Assembly (NCBI GenBank): GCA_043228905.1
Contig: JBHGNT010000007.1
Location: 15,562,001 to 15,626,000 of the forward strand
Reading direction: 5' to 3'
DNA length: 64,000 nucleotides
Source: Azolla caroliniana
Taxonomy: Eukaryota > Polypodiophyta
In this document: piece after piece, positions 46,091 to 57,600 of the stretch
Numbering within the stretch: the first letter of the stretch is position 1
Layout of the letters: each line of letters opens with the position of its first letter
Made by a program: the position numbers and the translations under genes
Notes under the pieces: model-generated
What the model was told of the DNA's origin: nothing
What the model saw: only the letters and a program-made list of their open reading frames with translations
Databases searched by the model: none

Positions 46091-49000
46091 GGACATCCCA
46101 TAGCTTCTAGAAAGATATTCGAGGAGTCTGAGCCAATACACATACTCTTAGGTGGTTTAGGATGTGTAGTCTCCTTTAACATAATCTGTAGCCCTGAGCA
46201 TCCAATAGTCCTTGGTTTGCCTTGGTTCGAGCTACACAACCCAAGAATTGATTGGAGACGGCGAGAAATTAGGTACCCTTCAAAAGGAAACATAGTAGTC
46301 CAGGGTCGAACCCAGGATCCTCCCCTTGAAAAACATAGTGTTACCAATTCACCCTCTACCAAACATGTTGTTCCTCTTCATCAGTTGTCAACCATCACCC
46401 TAGAACAATTATGCCAAGGAGCAAAAGAAGATTTATTCTTATTTGCCATATTAGCTGCATCTTCTAGTGACACTCAAGGGAAGTCAGAGGTCTACATTCC
46501 TAAAAAGTACCAAGAATATGTTGATGTCTTCAACAAAGTCAAAGTTAGTGTACTTCCAAAGCATCGGTCATACAATTGTCCCATTGATCTACAGCTAGGA
46601 AAAGAGTCACCATGGGGTCCGATCTACAATTTGTCACCAACGGAGCTTGAGGTTCTTCGAGCATACATTGACGAGAATCTTGCAAGTGGATTTATTCGAC
46701 ATTCAAAGTCTCCAGCTGGTGCTCCTATCTTTTTCGTGAAGAAAAAGGACGGTTCACTTCATTTGGTCATGGATTATCGGGGCTTAAATAAAGTGACAAT
46801 AAGAAATAGGTATGCTCTACCTTTAATTTCCAGTCTTTTAGAGCGCATTGGTGGGGCAAAGCATTTTACCAAGATTGATCTAAGGGGTGCATATAATCTT
46901 GTCCGTATTCGACCGGGAGACGAGTGGAAGACTGCATTTCGCACTCGATATGGCCATTTCGAGTATACAGTTATGCCTTTTGGGCTCACAAATGCTCCTG
47001 TCGTGTTTCAACATATCGCAAATGACATTTTCTGAGATTTTCTAGATATCTTTCTTATCATCTATTTAGATGATCTATTGATTTACTCTAGAACACAAGC
47101 GGAGCATGATATACATGTCTGGAAGGTACTCCAACGCTTAAGAGAGTATGGTCTTTATGCCAAACTAGAGAAGTGCAGTTTTGATTGCAAAGAAGTTGAG
47201 TTCTTGGGTTATACCATTTCATCCAAAGGTATCTTCATGGATCCAGTGAAAGTTCAAACAGTATTGGAATGGCATACTCCAAGCTCCATTCGCCATGTCC
47301 AGTGTTTCCTTGGATTTGCCAACTTCTACTGCAAATTCATATGGAATTATTCGAAGATTGTATTGCCACTTACTCAACTCACCAAGAAAAATCAAGCATT
47401 TGTTTGGACTCTTGAAGCAAACAAAGCCTTTACTCAGTTGAAAGAGGCATTCACATCAGCTCCTATCATAGCTCATGTTGATCCAGAAAGACCATTTATC
47501 ATTGAGGCAGATGCATCCGACTTTGCATTAGGGAGCATCCTATCACAACCAGGTGAAGATGGGCACTTACATCCAGTCATGTTTCACTCAAGAAAGTTTA
47601 ATGTTGCGGAGATCAACTACGAGGTGCATGACAAAGAGTTACTAGTTGTGGTCGACTCTTTTGCGCAATGGCGACATTTCCTAGAAGGTTCGCCTCATCA
47701 AATCATCATTTATAGTGACCACAAAAATCTTACATATTTTCAGACGACTCGAGTGCTAAATAGGCGACAAGCTCGGTGGGCGCAATTTTTAACTCGTTTT
47801 GATTTCAAGATCATTTTCCGCCCAGGGAACCAACAAGGGCAAGAAGATGCTCTATCTCTATGCTCATATTTGGCACTTTGCCTTGGATATCTAGGTTTCG
47901 ACAATCAAAAGCAAGTTCTCCTTGGTCCAACAAAGCTACAAGCAATCATGGTTTGTGCCACGCCATTGGATTCAAGTCTTCTTGATACTATTCAACAACA
48001 ACTTAACTTTGATGATTTTGCTAAGTATTTCTTCACCCACCTTGGTCCAAATTATGCATTTTGCCCCACATTGCCAGGGACATCTCGACGCTATAAGGAG
48101 TTCAAGTGGCAAGATAACTTACTTTTCTACAAGAATCTACTTTATGTCCCTAATGGATCACCACGCCTTCGAGTGTTGGAGCACTGTCATGATGCACGTA
48201 TGGCCAGACACTTTGGTATTGCCAAGACCATGGAGCTAGTGAAGCGACAATTCGTTGAAGATTATGTTCGCACATGTGACACATGTTGTCGAGCTAAAAT
48301 GCTTAGGCATCATCCTTATGGGTTGTTACAACCATTGCGACTCCGAGCAAGCCATGGCAGTCAATTACTATGGATTTCGTTACAGATCTGTCACCTTCAC
48401 AAGGTTTTGATGCTATTTTAACCGTACTGGATCGATTTACCAAGATGGCACATTTTCTACCCTACGTAAAAAGCATCAGTAGTCAAGAAACTGTAGATAT
48501 CATTATGTGTGAAGTGTTTCGCCATCATGGTCTTCCAAACGACATAATCAGTGATCGTGGTCCGCAATTTATCTCTCACTTTTGGAAGCACCTATGTGAC
48601 GGGCTCCGAATCTCTTGCAAACTCTCTTCAGCATATCATCCCCAAACTGATGACCAAATAGAGCGCACAAATCAAACACTTGAGCAATATCTTCGATGTT
48701 TCATCAGTTATCAACAAGATGATTGGAGTCATATATTTCATCTTGTAGAGTTTGCATATAATAACACCATACACTCTTCTACCAAGGTCACACCTTTCTA
48801 TGCCTATACTGGCAACCATCCTCAATGGTGTCTCTTGGACATTCCAGTGATCTCACCAAACCCTAGTGCAGAGCAACACCTCCACAGACTACAACACCTT
48901 CAGTCTGAGTTGTCTTCACATCTTCAAAAAGCTCAAGCCCAACATAAGGCCCATGCAGATCGACATCGTCTTCCGTCGCCATTCAAGGTTGGTGATCGGG

Positions 49001-49464
49001 TATGGTTGTTACGTCGTCACATAAAGACTACTCGACCGTGTGATAAACTAGATTATAAACGCTTGGGTCCTTTTGTCATCACGAAGCGGATTAATGATGC
49101 AACATTCCGTCTTGATCTTCCTGCAAGTTTTGCGGCTTCATCCAGTCTTTCATAGCTCTGTTTTGGAGCCTTACCACACTAGCTCGATTCCCAATCGTGT
49201 GGTGCCGCCACCACCTCCTCTCCAACTTGTTGATGGCCTAGAGTATGAGGTAGCCTCCATTCTTGATTCAAAGATTGTGCGCAATAAGTTGTATTATCTA
49301 ATTGATTGGCTAGGCTATACTCCGAGCGATCGCACATGGGAACCCGTTGATAATGTTTGTAATGCTCAGGCTCTTATTGACGACTTCCATCGTCGCTATC
49401 CCAACAATCCCGGCCCTGCATTGTTAACAACTCCTTCCACTCGTCGTTTTAAGAGGAGGGATAG

Positions 49465-49902
49465 TGTCATAAATCCGTGAACATTATGTGGCTTCACTTG
49501 AGCTTGAACCCAAGACCTTGTAATACATAATCAAGAACCTAACCATTAAGATAGCATATAATTATATAAAATAATAAAAGCTATTTCTTGTAATAGACTA
49601 ATATTGTAAATGTTCTAGAACATTCTAGAATATCCTAGAACATCTTAGAATATTCTAGGTCAAAAACATTCTAGAACATTATAGAAATCACTAGGTTATT
49701 CTATATGAACCTATAAATATGGACATACAATTCTTCTCAAAACCAATTCGAATCAACACTAGTCTTAAGCTCTCATCGCCTATCTTGTATCCATTCTTAT
49801 TCTACTTTAATACATTCATTCTTCTCTTATCATTTCATTCCTCTTCTTGTGATCTCTTTATATCTTTCTTCTGTCATTTTACCTTCTCTCTTGGTTCTGA
49901 CA
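49465..49902 (+). mobile_element. 3' LTR of chromovirus C
   Basis: It starts TGTCATAAAT after a GAGGAGGGATAG purine tract and ends GGTTCTGACA, matching the ends of LTR A. A CTATAAATATGG TATA box is near 49709. About 30 nt later ACCAATTCGAATCAAC occupies the place of the self-priming motif in A and B, and the following AGTCTTAAGC is shared with LTR A. Antisense tRNA-like boxes lie at 49500-49555. Confidence 0.85.
49500..49555 (-). promoter_or_regulatory. Antisense tRNA-like A/B boxes in LTR C
   Basis: On the minus strand, TATCTTAATGGTTAGGTTC and, further on, TTGGGTTCAAGCTC resemble A and B boxes with normal spacing. Confidence 0.45.
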
Positions 49903-50526
49903 CCTACCGATGGCTTAAATTTATATAAATGAAGAATCCATAAATTTTTCCATATCTCCTCTCCTGGCAATAAACTCCTAACACCATGTTTGGCAAGTAA
50001 TGTTTTACTTTGTATAAAGGGATCAATCAAACCTAAACTCTAAAGGGATCAACCAAACCTAAACCTCTTTTCCATTTAGGCTGTATAAGAACCGACCAAG
50101 CTACCTTTGCTACATTGTATTGTGTACAATAGCATTCCCCCAAATAAAATTTTGCACTAGGCATTGAACTTTAAGCATTACTAAACTAAAAATAGTCGTG
50201 TAAACGCTATATACCAAATGGTCTAGGAGGAGAAAAGCATTGAATTAGCAATTGCACGTCATGCAGATAACTTTTCCTTATTCTAGCATATTAGTCTATT
50301 CCTTAATCTTAACAACAAGGACGCAATCATATCTTTTGCATTTAATCCCAACCCCACTCTGCATTCTAAATACCTAATGGAGTGCCCTTTAGGTATCCAC
50401 GTGAATCTTGAGCTAGGTACAACACTATGTTGAATCCTTGACTATATAATATCCCGTTTAAACAAATCATCTCCAAAAAAGGATCTAGCCTTCAACAAAT
50501 TATCATAATAATCAGAGGTTATTCAT
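49903..50526. other. No gene recognised
   Basis: This stretch lies between LTR C and the LINE remnant H. No motif, LTR or coding frame could be supported. Confidence 0.5.
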
Positions 50527-51740
50527 CTAACTAGGATCATTGGTATAAGAGCCATTAGGACATTTTAAACGGGAGATCCTAGCAATCAACTTATGGTGAG
50601 TATGCACTGCAAAGAAGAATTTATTTACTTTATCTCCCAACTCTACCCATTCAGAAGATATATTGTGGTAAATAAATTCAGCGGAAACCTTTTCTAATTC
50701 CAATATCTGATTCCCTAATTGTATCACTCTAGAGCTTATATAAGTCAAATATGGCCTTCTCTCTTGCAAATGCTGCAAGGACCTCAATCCCCTACAAAGT
50801 CTTCCTATTTTAGTGAAGCATAAAACACTTGTTTGGCCTTACAGCAGAAGAATTTTCGTATTTCAGTAATAGCCATCTGAACACTAGATAATGCGTAGTC
50901 ATAAGAATAGTCGTACTTATTCCAAATATTATACAGAACCGGATCACAATCTTGTCTAAGAAACACATGATTCGGAATTCTAAATCGAGAAGTTTTATAG
51001 TGCTCCTGCAAGACTATAATTAAACGAAGTGGTGCATGATCAGAAAAGGAAAATGAAGGTAAAATTCCAATGGAGCCTCCTTTGTCCCGTAGAATCTATC
51101 TAACCTAGACAAATTAGTATGTAACTTTCTTCTATCTGATCTGGAGTACGCTAAAGAATCCTGCAGCCTTACAAAAGAAGACAGATGCCACAAATCCATT
51201 AATCGCAAAGAAAAAATCAATCATTCCCATTCATATAATTCTGAACTAGCTAATGTATGTGACCTTCCTCCTAACCTATCACACACGTCCTCCAACATAT
51301 TAAAGTCACCCGCAATCGCCCAATGGTCCACAATAGGTAACTGTGAAAGTATGCTCTTCCATAATACCATTCTATCTCTTGCATGATTTGGTGCATAAAT
51401 ATTCAATAGACCCCACTTCTTCAAACCTATTTGAAAAATTACATATTGACCTCGACCACATGACAAGACTCCATAATGTAAGAAGGAGAACAACCGTGTA
51501 TCATTTATTGCTATGAAAAGTTTCGCTTTCAGACTATTATCACCAACTGTAGGCACCCAAAACTGTCTCCACTAGCCTGGCAACAAGTTTCAATATTTCT
51601 GAATCCTTTGTTCATTTAGATGGTGCTCTTGAATAAGAAGAACATCAATCCTACCTACCAAGGACTTCCTCAACTGATGACGGAAAACACTCCTTACTTT
51701 ACAACAATTTCTGCCTCCTAGACCCTGTGCATTCCATGAT
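50527..51740 (-). pseudogene. LINE H: endonuclease and linker
   Basis: On the minus strand the apurinic-type endonuclease is recognisable: WGLLNIYAPNHARDRMVLWK and DHWAIAGDFNMLEDVCDRLGG (the GDFN motif). Further along, SSEWVELGDKVNKFFFAVHT matches the conserved W-x-x-x-G-D-x-N-x-K-F-F linker before RT in plant LINEs. The RT itself is absent; coding ends near 50527. Several stops are present. Confidence 0.75.
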
Positions 51741-52919
51741 ATAATATTTCACCTATCCATCATTCATAATTTTTCCTCCTATTCTTCTTTCGGCAAGTGC
51801 AACATCTCTACCCTTTCTTCCATCTTTTGAAGCCCGTAATTGTCTCTTATTAGACCAAAGTTCTTTCCCTATCACCTTGTGTGATCACATTGGCATGTGT
51901 TTATCTAATGTAGAAACCCTATTAGAAGACCTAGCAACAGAAGTGAAAGAAACTATATTCTCACAATCCATGTCAACATGTCCAAGGTCTACCTTGACCA
52001 CTTCAGTTTGTTGAATATCATTCAGAAGTAGGGGCATATCATATTGTTGTAAATGATCGAAAATAGATTGTTTACCCTTATTAAGTTGATTATTAACTTT
52101 TTTAACAGATTCCAAAGGTTGTACCTATAAAAGGATGTCCTGAGAATTATGTTCCACACAATGTTCATTTGTGAAAACTGAGGGGGAAAGTCTGTTATCC
52201 ACTTTTAAACTATTACTCGCATCCTTTTCCACTTCCCACAAAGAGTGATAAGGGTTAGTTTCAAGTAATAACACTAGATTAATCATTCTACTAATAGGTT
52301 TAAAAACATGTTTTGCTTAAACTGTAGACCAACCATCATTATTAACAACTACTCGGTTAGGTATATGGGCTTCAACATTCAGGCGTCGCTTCTGACAATC
52401 TCGACCTAAATGACCAAACTGACGGCACACAAAACATTGATCAGGCAAACCTTGATAATACACCTTTTGCAGCATTGGAGGTTTATTAATAAGTCAATTA
52501 GGTAAAGATATAGACGTCGGCAAACAAACATTTATTGGTGCGATCAACCGAACTGCTGGAACCCCACCCACTCTATCTATCCCAAAAGCATGTCCATCGC
52601 ATCGCACATAGCAGTGACTTTACCTAGCAAAGCCCCAATGCGAGGAAGAACATTCCTCCACTCCTTCCTCAAACCAAGGAATATCATCGTAAAAACCATA
52701 CTAGACTCCTGATCCTGCAAAATGTTATCCACGACCATTTGTGAAAGGAAATCCACGCACCTTCCACACCCACCTCCTTAATCGCAAAAAGTTTGCTAAC
52801 AAACTCCTCATCTACCAATTCCACAAGGTAGCATCTAGACATAGATTGAATGTCGAGGATGTTAGCCACTTCCTCCGAAAAAGTATCATATAAAATATGT
52901 CGAAGTTCCAATCTATTAG
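51741..52919 (-). pseudogene. LINE H: ORF1-like protein with zinc knuckle
   Basis: Minus-strand frames read CRYLVELVDEEFVSKLFAIK and AWISFHKWSW, like the DUF4283 domain of plant LINE ORF1. A zinc knuckle follows, CFVCRQFGHLGRDCQKRRLN (about 52435-52375). A charged tail continues to about 51900. Frames are interrupted. Chromovirus A sits at its upstream edge (52920-52924), so the start of the ORF is lost or lies on the other side of A. Confidence 0.65.
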
Positions 52920-52924
52920 GTCAT

Positions 52925-53214
52925 TGTCATAACTAGACTCGAACCCATAACCTTTTGTTACACGGGTCGAGACTTTACCATTAGGTTATGAGTTGTAATT
53001 TGAAGGATATTATTTTCATTTAGGTTTTATTAGGAAATTGATGTATATTCCAGATTTCTCTGGAACATTCTAGAAACTTCAGGAGTATTCCTGAAGACAC
53101 TATAAAAGGAGGCGCAAGGCATTAGTTCGAACCAAATCGGTTCAACGCCAGTCTTAAGCCTTCTAACTACTGTTGTATATCTTCCGTCATATAATACATA
53201 TATCTTTCGCATCA

Positions 53215-53264
<50 letters not shown>

Positions 53265-53397
53265 ACTCATTCCTTCTCTCAAAGTTCGACACCTCTCATA
53301 GTACTAATCCTTCTCTGTCTTAGTACTATTCCCCAACAATAGTACTAATCCTTCTTTTAGTACTAATTCCTTCTCTGCCTTAATAGAGTTCCTGACA
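52925..53397 (+). mobile_element. 5' LTR of chromovirus A
   Basis: It starts TGTCATAACT and ends GTTCCTGACA. The TATA box TATAAAAGG is at 53101. AAATCGGTTCAA (53134-53145) starts about 33 nt downstream, at the expected transcript start. A (CT)n run occupies about 53219-53261. Antisense tRNA-like boxes lie at 52936-52991. Confidence 0.95.
52936..52991 (-). promoter_or_regulatory. Antisense tRNA-like A/B boxes in LTR A
   Basis: On the minus strand, CATAACCTAATGGTAAAGTC and GGTTATGGGTTCGAGTC are A- and B-box-like. Nearby TCATAAC and GTTATGA could pair as a 7-bp acceptor-like stem, the latter ending at the LTR tip. The T arm does not pair well, so this is not a functional tRNA. The same sequence occurs in the 3' LTR at 58245-58300. 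Confidence 0.5.
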
Positions 53398-53399
53398 GT

Positions 53400-53411
53400 T
53401 TGAACCGATTT
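53400..53411 (+). other. Non-tRNA primer binding site of A (candidate self-priming)
   Basis: After the LTR end ACA and two bases GT comes TTGAACCGATTT, a perfect 12-nt complement of 53134-53145 in the LTR at the predicted RNA 5' end. The 2-nt gap equals the two bases that integrase normally trims next to the terminal CA. Confidence 0.68.
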
Positions 53412-53487
53412 TCCTCCTACTAGTCTCCCTCTTCCTTCTGTCTCTCTCCTTTCCTACTAGTCTCTTATTTCCCTTTTCCTTCATCCC

Positions 53488-54657
53488 ATGGCCACCGTTA
53501 GCGCTGAAGAGTATCAATCCGTTTTCTCGGAATTTCAATGCTTGAAAGAGAAGTTTCATGCTTTGGAACAAGAAAATTAACGCTTGTTGGGGGATCTTCA
53601 GCAAATTTCCTTAGAAAAGCAGCAAACGCAACAACAGCATGGGGAACTTGCGTTACGCGTGCAACAACTCGAAGCAACCATCGTAGCAATGCAACAACAA
53701 GGGCACGGAGCACAAGGGATTCATAAAGAACCCAAGATTGGCCTTCCCACGAAGTTCGATGGAACGCGATCGCAGTTTAGAGGGTTTCTTAACCAGGTAC
53801 GGTTAGTTATTCAAATGCATCCGTCCCGATATCCCACCGATGCATCACGAGTGGGTTTAGTAGGCACGTTGTTAACTGGCTCAGCATTAGCATGGTTCGC
53901 ACCGCTACTAGAAAAGGAATCTCCAGTACTAAATAATTTTGAAGAATTCATAAGTGAGTTTAAAGCATGTTTTGGAGATACTGACAGCATAAGGACTGCA
54001 ATCAACAAAATCCGGCGATTACGCCAAGGTGACCGTCCAGCCTCCGCATATGCTGCAGATTTCCGCCTACTCGCCGCCGATATCCCCTGGGATGATCAAG
54101 CATTGATGGAGCAGTTCCGCTATGGTCTACGCAACGATGTCAAGGATTTACTCTTGACTTTCCCTGAAGAGCCAAAATCATTAACAGAAGCAATCAGTCG
54201 AGCGGTCAGATGTGACAACCGCCTCTTCGAGCGACGTTCGGAACGACAATTTCAGATGCCGAGGGCAAGATCCGAGCCTACCTATGCCTCAATGGTAGCG
54301 AAACCTTTTCAAAGGGAGTCACATAATGCGCCTCCAGTAAGTACTCCAACTCCAATGGAAATTGACACTACACGTCGTCGTGGGCCGCTATCGGAGGAGG
54401 AAAAGCAACGACGCCGAACAAACCGATTATGCCTTTATTGCGGTGGACCAGGGCATATCGCGATAAACTGTCCCCATAGACCAAGAAGGCAGGTAAACCA
54501 AGTCATTGTTAGTTCTGACTATACTAAACCCGAGTCTATGTCAGTAGGAATCTCTGATAATCCTCATAGTCATAATAGTCCTAATAGTACTAATAGTCCG
54601 AATCTCGCAAACAAATTTGATGTCCTTAGCCAATTAGAAGAAGAGTTAAACGACTAA
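53488..54657 (+). pseudogene. Chromovirus A gag (one early stop)
   Basis: Gag would form the particle and bind element RNA. ATG at 53488 opens MATVSAEEYQSVFSEF, but TAA at 53578-53580 (codon 31) stops it where element B has glutamine, a one-base CAA to TAA change. The rest (357 codons) is open: a coiled N-terminal part, the gag core (FRGFLNQVRLVIQMHPSRYP, ALAWFAPLLEKESPVL), arginine-rich stretches and a CCHC knuckle [14 protein letters not shown] (about 54429-54470). It ends at TAA 54655. Readthrough, or restart at a later ATG such as 53691, could still give product. Otherwise packaging would depend on other copies. Confidence 0.9.
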
Positions 54658-54689
54658 GTCCAGCCAAAATAGGAGCCGTTTGGTTGGAC
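54645..54689 (+). promoter_or_regulatory. Candidate -1 ribosomal frameshift signal of A
   Basis: Gag reads GAG TTA AAC GAC TAA, so G TTA AAC (54645-54651) fits the X XXY YYZ-type slippery pattern; GUUAAAC is a known slip site in arteriviruses. Six nucleotides later GTCCAGCCAAA (54658-54668) pairs with TTTGGTTGGAC (54679-54689) through 11 pairs, one G-U, with a 10-nt loop. Slipping back one base enters the pol frame, which is open across the gag stop. Confidence 0.7.
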
Positions 54690-57600
54690 AGCCCTAGATC
54701 TGTGCAGCCCATTAGTGGTTCCATTCCCTCTAAGCAAGTTAGTGATGTGTTCGTAGTCCAAGTAGCAGTTAGTACTAAAAGTACCCCTCCAGTACATACC
54801 TTAGCCCTTCTAGATTCCGGAGCTAATTCTTGCTTCATGGATAGGAATTTTGCCCGAGCTCATCAGATATCTCTAAGAAAGCTCCCATGTCCAGCCTCAG
54901 TAGTAGTCATTGATGGTCGTCCCATTGCTTCTGGTAATATCATAGAAGAGTCGGAACCCGTTAATATTGTCCTAGATAACTTAACATGTGTAGTATCATT
55001 TAATATTATTAGTATTCCAGAACATCCCATAGTTTTAGGATTACCATGGTTCGAGTTACATGACCCAGACATAGATTGGAGGACAAGGGAAATCCGGTTG
55101 CGACAAACCCAAGGATCTACCCAGAAGGTTGCAACCATTTCGCTACGTCAGTTGCGTGAGGAAGGGCGCAAGGAGGAAATGTTTCTCTTTGCAATATCAG
55201 TACAACCCTCCAGCACCACCAAAGAGGAGTCCACCGTTCAACTTCCCGAGAAGTATCGTCAGTATGCTGATGTGTTCGATAAAGTACAAGCCAACACACT
55301 TCCTCATCATCGGCCGTACGACTGCGCCATCGACTTACAACCGGGAAAAGAGCCGCCATGGGGGCCGATCTACAATTTGTCACCAACCGAGCTAGAAGTC
55401 CTTCGAGCCTATATAGAGGAGAATTTGGAGAACGGTTTCATTCGGCATTCGAAATCTCCAGCCGGCGCACCCATTTTCTTCGTCAAGAAAAAAGATGGCT
55501 CGCTTCGACTCGTTGTAGATTACCGTGGCTTGAATAAGGTCACAGTAAGAAATAGGTATGCTCTTCCCCTTATCTCAAGTCTTTTAGAACGGATCAACGG
55601 TGCCAGGTTCTTCACGAAGATCGACTTACGAGGAGCCTATAACCTCGTACGGATCCGACCAGGAGATGAATGGAAGACCGCGTTTCGCACCAGATATGGG
55701 CACTTCGAGTATACGGTCATGCCGTTCGGACTCACTAATGCGCCGGCAGTCTTCCAGCACATGGCGAATGATATATTTCGAGACCTCTTGGATGATTTTT
55801 TGATCATCTATTTGGATGATCTACTGGTTTATTCAAAGACCCAAGAAGAACATGATTCTCATGTACTATTAGTACTAAAACGACTTCGAGAACATGGTCT
55901 GTATGCAAAGTTAGAGAAATGTAGTTTCGGGTGCAACCAAGTGGAGTTTCTCGGCTATGTCATCTCCTCAGAAGGCATATCTATGGACCCAGCCAAGGTC
56001 AAAACGGTGATAGAATGGCACACTCCGCGTTCGGTGCGGGATGTGCAATGCTTCCTAGGCTTTGCAAATTTCTACCGGAAGTTCATACAAAATTACTCAA
56101 AAATTGTGCTGCCTCTCACACAGCTCACCAGGAAGGGACAATCATTCATTTGGTCTAAAGAGACGGACATGGCTTTCGAGAGTCTTAAGAAGGCGTTTAC
56201 ATCAGCTCCAATTTTAGGTCATGTGGATCCGGAAAAACCATTCATTATCGAAGCTGATGCATCGGATTTCGCATTGGGGAGCATTCTGTCACAACAGGGT
56301 AACGACGAGAAGCTACATCCTGTGGCTTTCCACTCCCGTAAGTTTGACGCCGCCGAAATCAACTACGAAATTCATGATAAAGAGCTATTAGCAATAGTTG
56401 ATTCTTTTATGCAATGGAGGCATTTCCTGGAGGGATCTCCTCATCAGGTCACTGTATTCAGTGACCACAAGAACCTTGCCTACTTTCAAGATGCTCGTGT
56501 ACTGAATCGACGTCAAGCTCGGTGGGCCCATTTCCTCACACGCTTCGACTTCAAAATTACATATCGTCCGGGGAAGCACCAAGGGAAGGCAGATGCATTA
56601 TCACGGCGTTCGTATCTAACACCACGTCCCGGTGAGCCAGCTTTCGATAACCAGAAGCAAGTAATCTTGGGTCCAGCACGACTGCAAGCAGCACAGATCT
56701 TTGACATGCCCGTGGATTCCGACATTACCAATACTATACGTGAGGACTTGAAGACTGACGCTTTCGCCCAAGCTATACTAGCACAAATTGACCCCTCTCG
56801 AGCGTCATGTTCACAATCACAATCACCAGGTACGGATTATCGGCAATTCAAATACTGTGATGGATTACTCTTCTTTAAAGAACTTTTGTATGTTCCTAAT
56901 GGTTCTTGCCGCCTTCGAGTAGTACAAAACTGCCATGACACATATACAGCAGGACATTTTGGTAGTACTAAAACATTAGATTTAGTACAACGATCATTCT
57001 GGTGGCCCCGTATGCGACAATTTGTCGAAGATTTTGTTCGGACTTGCGATACATGCTGCAGAGCGAAAATGCCAAGACATCATCCATATGGTTTATTAGA
57101 ACCATTACCAATTCCAAGCAAGCCATGGCAATCCATTGCTCTTGACTTCATTACAGATCTTCCAGTCTCTAAGGGATTCAGTGCGATTCTCACAGTGGTG
57201 GATCGATATACGAAGATGGCTCATTTCTTACCATGTACTAAAGAAATATCTAGTGAAGACACCGCCGAAATTGTCATGCGGGAAGTATGTCGGCATCATG
57301 GACTCCCTGATAATATCATCAGCGATCGTGGACCCCAGTTTGTGTCAAAATTCTGGAAGCACCTTTTTAAAATGCTGAAGGTCACTTGTAACCTCTCCTC
57401 CGACTACCACCCACAAACCGACGGTCAAGCCGAACGAACAAATCAAACACTGGAGCAGTATCTGCGGTGCTTTCTCAACTATCATCAGAATGACTGGGCA
57501 GATATTCTTCCGTTCGCCGAATTTGCCTATAATAACGCTATCCACGCATCGACTAAAGTCACGCCATTCTACGCTTATACGGGATATCATCCCCGGTGGT

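Larger units (their letters stand above)
45003..49464 (+). pseudogene. Chromovirus C (gag end to chromodomain)
   Basis: This decayed relative of element A starts in gag: the zinc knuckle [14 protein letters not shown] is at about 45090. Protease follows (LLDTGAKFYFMDRDFAR), broken at about 45545-46090 by an inserted LTR. RT comes next ([20 protein letters not shown], a TGA at 47033-47035, then catalytic IIYLDDLLIYSRTQAE). RNase H (IIEADASDFALGSILSQ) and integrase follow. The integrase zinc finger has lost its middle (VKRQFVEDYVRTCDTCC); SDRGPQF and YHPQTDDQIERTN remain. The chromodomain reads VASILDSKIVRNKLYYLIDWLGY. Frameshifts near 48380 and 49140. Confidence 0.9.

Noticed and set aside
52936-52991. 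A functional tRNA gene in LTR A
   Set aside because: The T arm does not pair and no convincing anticodon arm is seen, so only promoter-box resemblance is claimed.
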